From positions 1-27,570 of the forward strand of contig NZ_QSUN01000036.1 of the NCBI RefSeq assembly GCF_003438995.1: a stretch of DNA of 27,570 nt, given 5' to 3'. The position numbers were made by a program, and so were the translations under genes. The stretch is from Bacteroides sp. OM05-12 (lineage in GTDB: Bacteria; Bacteroidota; Bacteroidia; Bacteroidales; Bacteroidaceae). Below the pieces are notes generated by a model. That model was given only the letters and a program-made list of their open reading frames with translations, ran no database searches and had not been told where the DNA came from. Positions 25,179 through 27,570 of this stretch are shown piece by piece. Position 1 is the stretch's first letter; every line of letters starts with the position of its first letter.

Positions 25179-27137
25179 ATGAGAAGCAATAATATATTCA
25201 GATATTTTCTTACACTAGTACTCGCAATGAGTACTAGTGTTATGATAGCACAGGACTTGATTATTGACCACAAGAAGTTAGGACAACTTGAAGCTGAAAC
25301 TATTGCTGCGTTGAATGGGCAATCAGTTGATGCAATTACTAAAGTAACTGTTATAAGTAACACTGAAACTAAAATTAATGCAAACGATGTTCGAGGACTA
25401 AAAGGGGTAGTAACAAAAGTAAAAGAATTTGATTTCTCACGAGTTATGACCGAAGGATTCGATGCATCAGCATTCGATGGATATACCACTTTAGTAAAAA
25501 TAAGCCTACCTTCGAATATGACTATTATTCCTAAATATTGTTTTAGGAAATGCGCCAACTTAACGACGGTTACCAATTGGGATAAGATAAAAGTCATAAG
25601 TCTTGAGGCCTTTATGGAATGTGTCAAATTCAATCCATCGGTTCTTCCTTCTACTCTCGAAGAAATACACGATAACGCTTTCAAAGCCTGTACGGCATTA
25701 TCATTAAACACACTCCCCGATGGTTTAAAGAAAATAGGCGTAGCTGCATTCAGACAATCAAACGTGACTTTTTCCGAATGGCCTTCCGCTATCGAAGAAA
25801 TTGGTGGCAGAGCTTTTTGCATTACTCCTGTAACTTTCACCACATGGCCGGAAAATATACCAACGATGCAACCCGGAGTCTTTATCAATTGCTACAAAAT
25901 TACAAAGTTCACAGTTCCGGCATCAGTCACTGCTATTGGAGGTGCGGTTTTCCGTATGGATCAAGGTGTTAAACGAGATATTTATATGTGTTCCAAAACA
26001 CCCATATCAACAATTGTTGATACGGCAGAAGGAGGTAATAACAGTGATAATCCATTTGGCTCGAGCAAAACAGACTTTGCTAGTAAAGATTTCACAACGA
26101 TTCACATCCCAGCATCCGGTAAGAGCCTTTATGAAGCAGCACCTTATTGGAAGAACATGAAATATGCCACTAAAGCATACGCTTCTACCATTCTTTCAGG
26201 AACATGGAGCCAATTAGAGCTTACCCAAATGGATGTTACAGACGCGAATCTTACGGACATCGATATGACAGGTATCACTGTTCCGGCAGACGTAACTTTA
26301 AGCGGAGTGACCAATCCAAACTTATTAGTCTACCTAAAAGCAGGTGATAATATCACTTTAGACAAAGGATATACTATCGTTGACGGTAAAATAGCGGATA
26401 TCGCATTGACGGACAATATGCCTTTCAATGCATCGAAAGAGTTTACGGCGGATGCAATCTCTTACACACGCCCTGTTGTTGCAAAGGTAAATGGTAAAGC
26501 TGCATTGGAAACTATCTGTCTGCCATTCAATTGCAACATACCGAATGGATGCACGGTAGAAGAGATGAACACAACCTCTGCCGAATCGGTTACTTTCAAA
26601 ACAGCTTCAACCATCGCAGCAAATACTCCGTATATTTTGTACAATGAGGGTACTACAGATATTAAATTCGATGCGGTCAGCCAAACAATCAATAACCAGA
26701 TGAACTTCTTTACAGACGGCGGCCCTTATACCTTCAACGGAACGTATGCAACCATCGATGTAACAGCCGAAACCGGAGAAAACATCATGTATATATCCGA
26801 TGGAAAAGAATTCCGCCTGACCGGTAAAGGCGCGACAGTGATACCTTTCCGGGCTTTCCTTAAGGGCGAAGCCAGAACGTCGGGACAACCGTCGTATGCT
26901 ACTGCCGTCAAAGTGGAATCACCTGTCTCGATAGAATCTGTTGCAACAAACAACCTTTCTATTTATTCAGCCGGAAATACATTATACGTAAATGTTCCTG
27001 AAGCACAAAAGTTGGATATCTACGGCATCGATGGTCGTCTGGTTCGTTCGGAAATGCTTGTTGAAGGAGAAAACGAACTATCCGGCTTAAACAGAGGTAT
27101 CTACGTAATTGAAAAGAATAAAGTCGTTATTAAATAA
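25179..27137 (+). CDS. BspA-like leucine-rich-repeat surface protein with T9SS tail
   Basis: A 652-residue protein. Signal peptide 1-25 (SVMIAQ). Residues about 70-300 carry BspA/LRR_5-type repeats (SAFDGYTTLVKISLPSNMTIIPKYCFRKCANLTTV; EAFMECVKF..LPSTLEEIHDNAFKACTAL; GLKKIGVAAF; AIEEIGGRAFC; FINCYKITKFTVPASVTAIGGAVF). A beta-rich middle (about 330-570) has no family I can name. The C-terminal 70 residues (LSIYSAGNTLYVNVPEAQKLDIYGIDGRLV to YVIEKNKVVIK) are a T9SS-type sorting domain. BspA-like proteins mediate binding to surfaces or glycans; here it probably aids attachment to the substrate. A perfect 12-bp hairpin lies just inside the start of the gene (25212-25240). It follows the beta-helix gene by 19 bp. 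Confidence 0.85.
   Translation: MRSNNIFRYFLTLVLAMSTSVMIAQDLIIDHKKLGQLEAETIAALNGQSVDAITKVTVISNTETKINANDVRGLKGVVTKVKEFDFSRVMTEGFDASAFDGYTTLVKISLPSNMTIIPKYCFRKCANLTTVTNWDKIKVISLEAFMECVKFNPSVLPSTLEEIHDNAFKACTALSLNTLPDGLKKIGVAAFRQSNVTFSEWPSAIEEIGGRAFCITPVTFTTWPENIPTMQPGVFINCYKITKFTVPASVTAIGGAVFRMDQGVKRDIYMCSKTPISTIVDTAEGGNNSDNPFGSSKTDFASKDFTTIHIPASGKSLYEAAPYWKNMKYATKAYASTILSGTWSQLELTQMDVTDANLTDIDMTGITVPADVTLSGVTNPNLLVYLKAGDNITLDKGYTIVDGKIADIALTDNMPFNASKEFTADAISYTRPVVAKVNGKAALETICLPFNCNIPNGCTVEEMNTTSAESVTFKTASTIAANTPYILYNEGTTDIKFDAVSQTINNQMNFFTDGGPYTFNGTYATIDVTAETGENIMYISDGKEFRLTGKGATVIPFRAFLKGEARTSGQPSYATAVKVESPVSIESVATNNLSIYSAGNTLYVNVPEAQKLDIYGIDGRLVRSEMLVEGENELSGLNRGIYVIEKNKVVIK
25212..25240 (+). 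repeat. perfect 12-bp hairpin within the signal-peptide codons
   Basis: ACACTAGTACTC (25212-25223), a 5-nt loop, then GAGTACTAGTGT (25229-25240): a perfect inverted repeat starting 33 nt after the start codon of the LRR gene. It encodes part of the hydrophobic core of the signal peptide (TLVLAMSTSV). Confidence 0.8.
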
Positions 27138-27157
27138 CTCACTTAATATTTACTAAG

Positions 27158-27322
27158 ATGAAAAGCAAGTATATTAAACCGACATTAGAAGTAATAGAAG
27201 TAAAGCCGGAGGGCATAATAGCCACTTCGCCAACTGATTCGGTCAACGTTAACAATGAGGACGAATATACAGGTCGTTCTTATTCAAAAAAAAGGTTTTG
27301 GAAAGATTTAAATGAGGATTAA
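27158..27322 (+). CDS. 54-residue peptide of a recurrent Bacteroidales small-protein type
   Basis: A 54-codon gene beginning MKSKYIKPTLEVIEVKPEGI and continuing IATSPTDSVNVNNEDEY, then a basic aromatic stretch SYSKKRFWKDLNED. It starts 20 bp after the LRR gene and ends before the terminator hairpin. The opening pattern (K-YI-P-EV then EG-(I/L)-ATS) and a basic/Trp C-terminal segment recur in many short, unannotated Bacteroides/Prevotella proteins, often after secreted-protein genes. It has no signal peptide. Function is unknown; a leader-like or precursor peptide is one possibility. Confidence 0.65.
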   Translation: MKSKYIKPTLEVIEVKPEGIIATSPTDSVNVNNEDEYTGRSYSKKRFWKDLNED

Positions 27323-27361
27323 CAATAAGTATTACATAAAATAGGTATTAGATTCAATAGA

Positions 27362-27392
27362 AAAGATGCGGCTCGTGATGGGTCGCATCTTT
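27362..27392 (+). terminator. terminator of the GH16/T9SS operon
   Basis: A 13-bp stem (27362-27374 with 27380-27392, two G-U pairs in RNA) with a GTGAT loop, 39 bp after the 54-aa gene; the 3' arm ends CTTT and GTTA follows. It fits a Rho-independent terminator with a short T-run. The remaining 27393-27570 has no supported gene; a 25-codon open frame on the minus strand (stop at 27496-27498, reading PLRDSFDNGDKLFVGPKHLHE) could be the tail of an off-window gene. Confidence 0.6.
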
Positions 27393-27570
27393 GTTACAGA
27401 ATCATCGTAAACTCTACTCTAAAGCCTAAGCATTCATTATGCGATAAAATGTTATTTATGTCCTGCTTCTATCAGTAAAGGATATTTCTTCTCATTCATG
27501 CAAATGCTTTGGACCAACGAAGAGTTTATCTCCATTATCAAACGAATCTCTTAAAGGATAAATACTCCTG

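Noticed and set aside
25088..25888. 266-codon open frame opposite the LRR gene and beta-helix 3' end
   Set aside because: It is antisense to the signal peptide and LRR repeats, which are clearly coding, and has no start context or family features.
1..27570. CRISPR arrays, tRNA/rRNA genes, insertion sequences, prophage
   Set aside because: I saw no regularly spaced repeats, RNA-gene signatures, transposase or phage-like coding; the short repeats found are operators, hairpins or domain duplications.

Overview
The window reads as an AT-rich Bacteroidales-type chromosome segment. The reasons are a SusC/SusD pair, a one-protein hybrid two-component regulator (HTCS), Bacteroides-style -7 promoter elements (TAnnTTTG), type IX secretion (T9SS) C-terminal domains on four proteins, and a BspA-type leucine-rich-repeat protein. 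The T9SS cargo points away from classical gut Bacteroides and towards Dysgonomonas-, Parabacteroides- or Prevotella-like relatives; the species cannot be fixed from this sequence. Nearly the whole window is one polysaccharide-utilisation locus (PUL). A GH16 with the EIDIMEH motif and two different GH3 enzymes make a beta-glucan (beta-1,3 or mixed-linkage) the most likely target. This target is inferred from families, not shown.

Layout: (1) 1-460, a short damaged gene remnant and a 17-bp hairpin that probably ends the main operon. (2) 460-14170, minus strand: SusC, SusD, a Tat-type FAD oxidoreductase, a GH26-like lipoprotein that lacks both catalytic glutamates, GH3, an SGNH-like/DNRLRE-like/T9SS protein, and a second GH3. 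Gaps are short, and the last two genes overlap as ATGA. (3) 14171-14468, the divergent control region. (4) 14469-18542, plus: the HTCS sensor-regulator. (5) 18761-20626, minus: a second exported FAD oxidoreductase with an N-terminal beta-sandwich domain. (6) 20627-21349, a long intergenic control region. (7) 21350-27322, plus: a stand-alone beta-domain protein, a small T9SS-tailed protein, the GH16, a beta-helix T9SS protein, a BspA-like LRR protein with a T9SS tail, and a 54-aa peptide, ending in a good terminator hairpin.

The most notable observation is a 38-bp composite element (TTGnnnAAATGTTGCA, then a TGTAGC half-site exactly two helical turns on). It occurs once in each control region of the three structural transcription units and nowhere else that I noticed. 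It ties the SusC operon, the second FAD oxidoreductase and the GH16/T9SS operon into one candidate regulon of the HTCS. In two of the three cases the strong half-site lies 69-70 bp from an identical TAATTTTG -7 element.

Working model (inference): T9SS and lipoprotein components bind and cut beta-glucan at the surface (GH16, SusD, perhaps the GH26-like pseudoenzyme). SusC imports oligosaccharides, GH3 enzymes release glucose, and two exported flavoproteins of unknown chemistry act on the glycan or something attached to it. The flavoproteins, the catalytically dead GH26-like protein and the split GH16-associated domains are what set this locus apart from textbook laminarin PULs.
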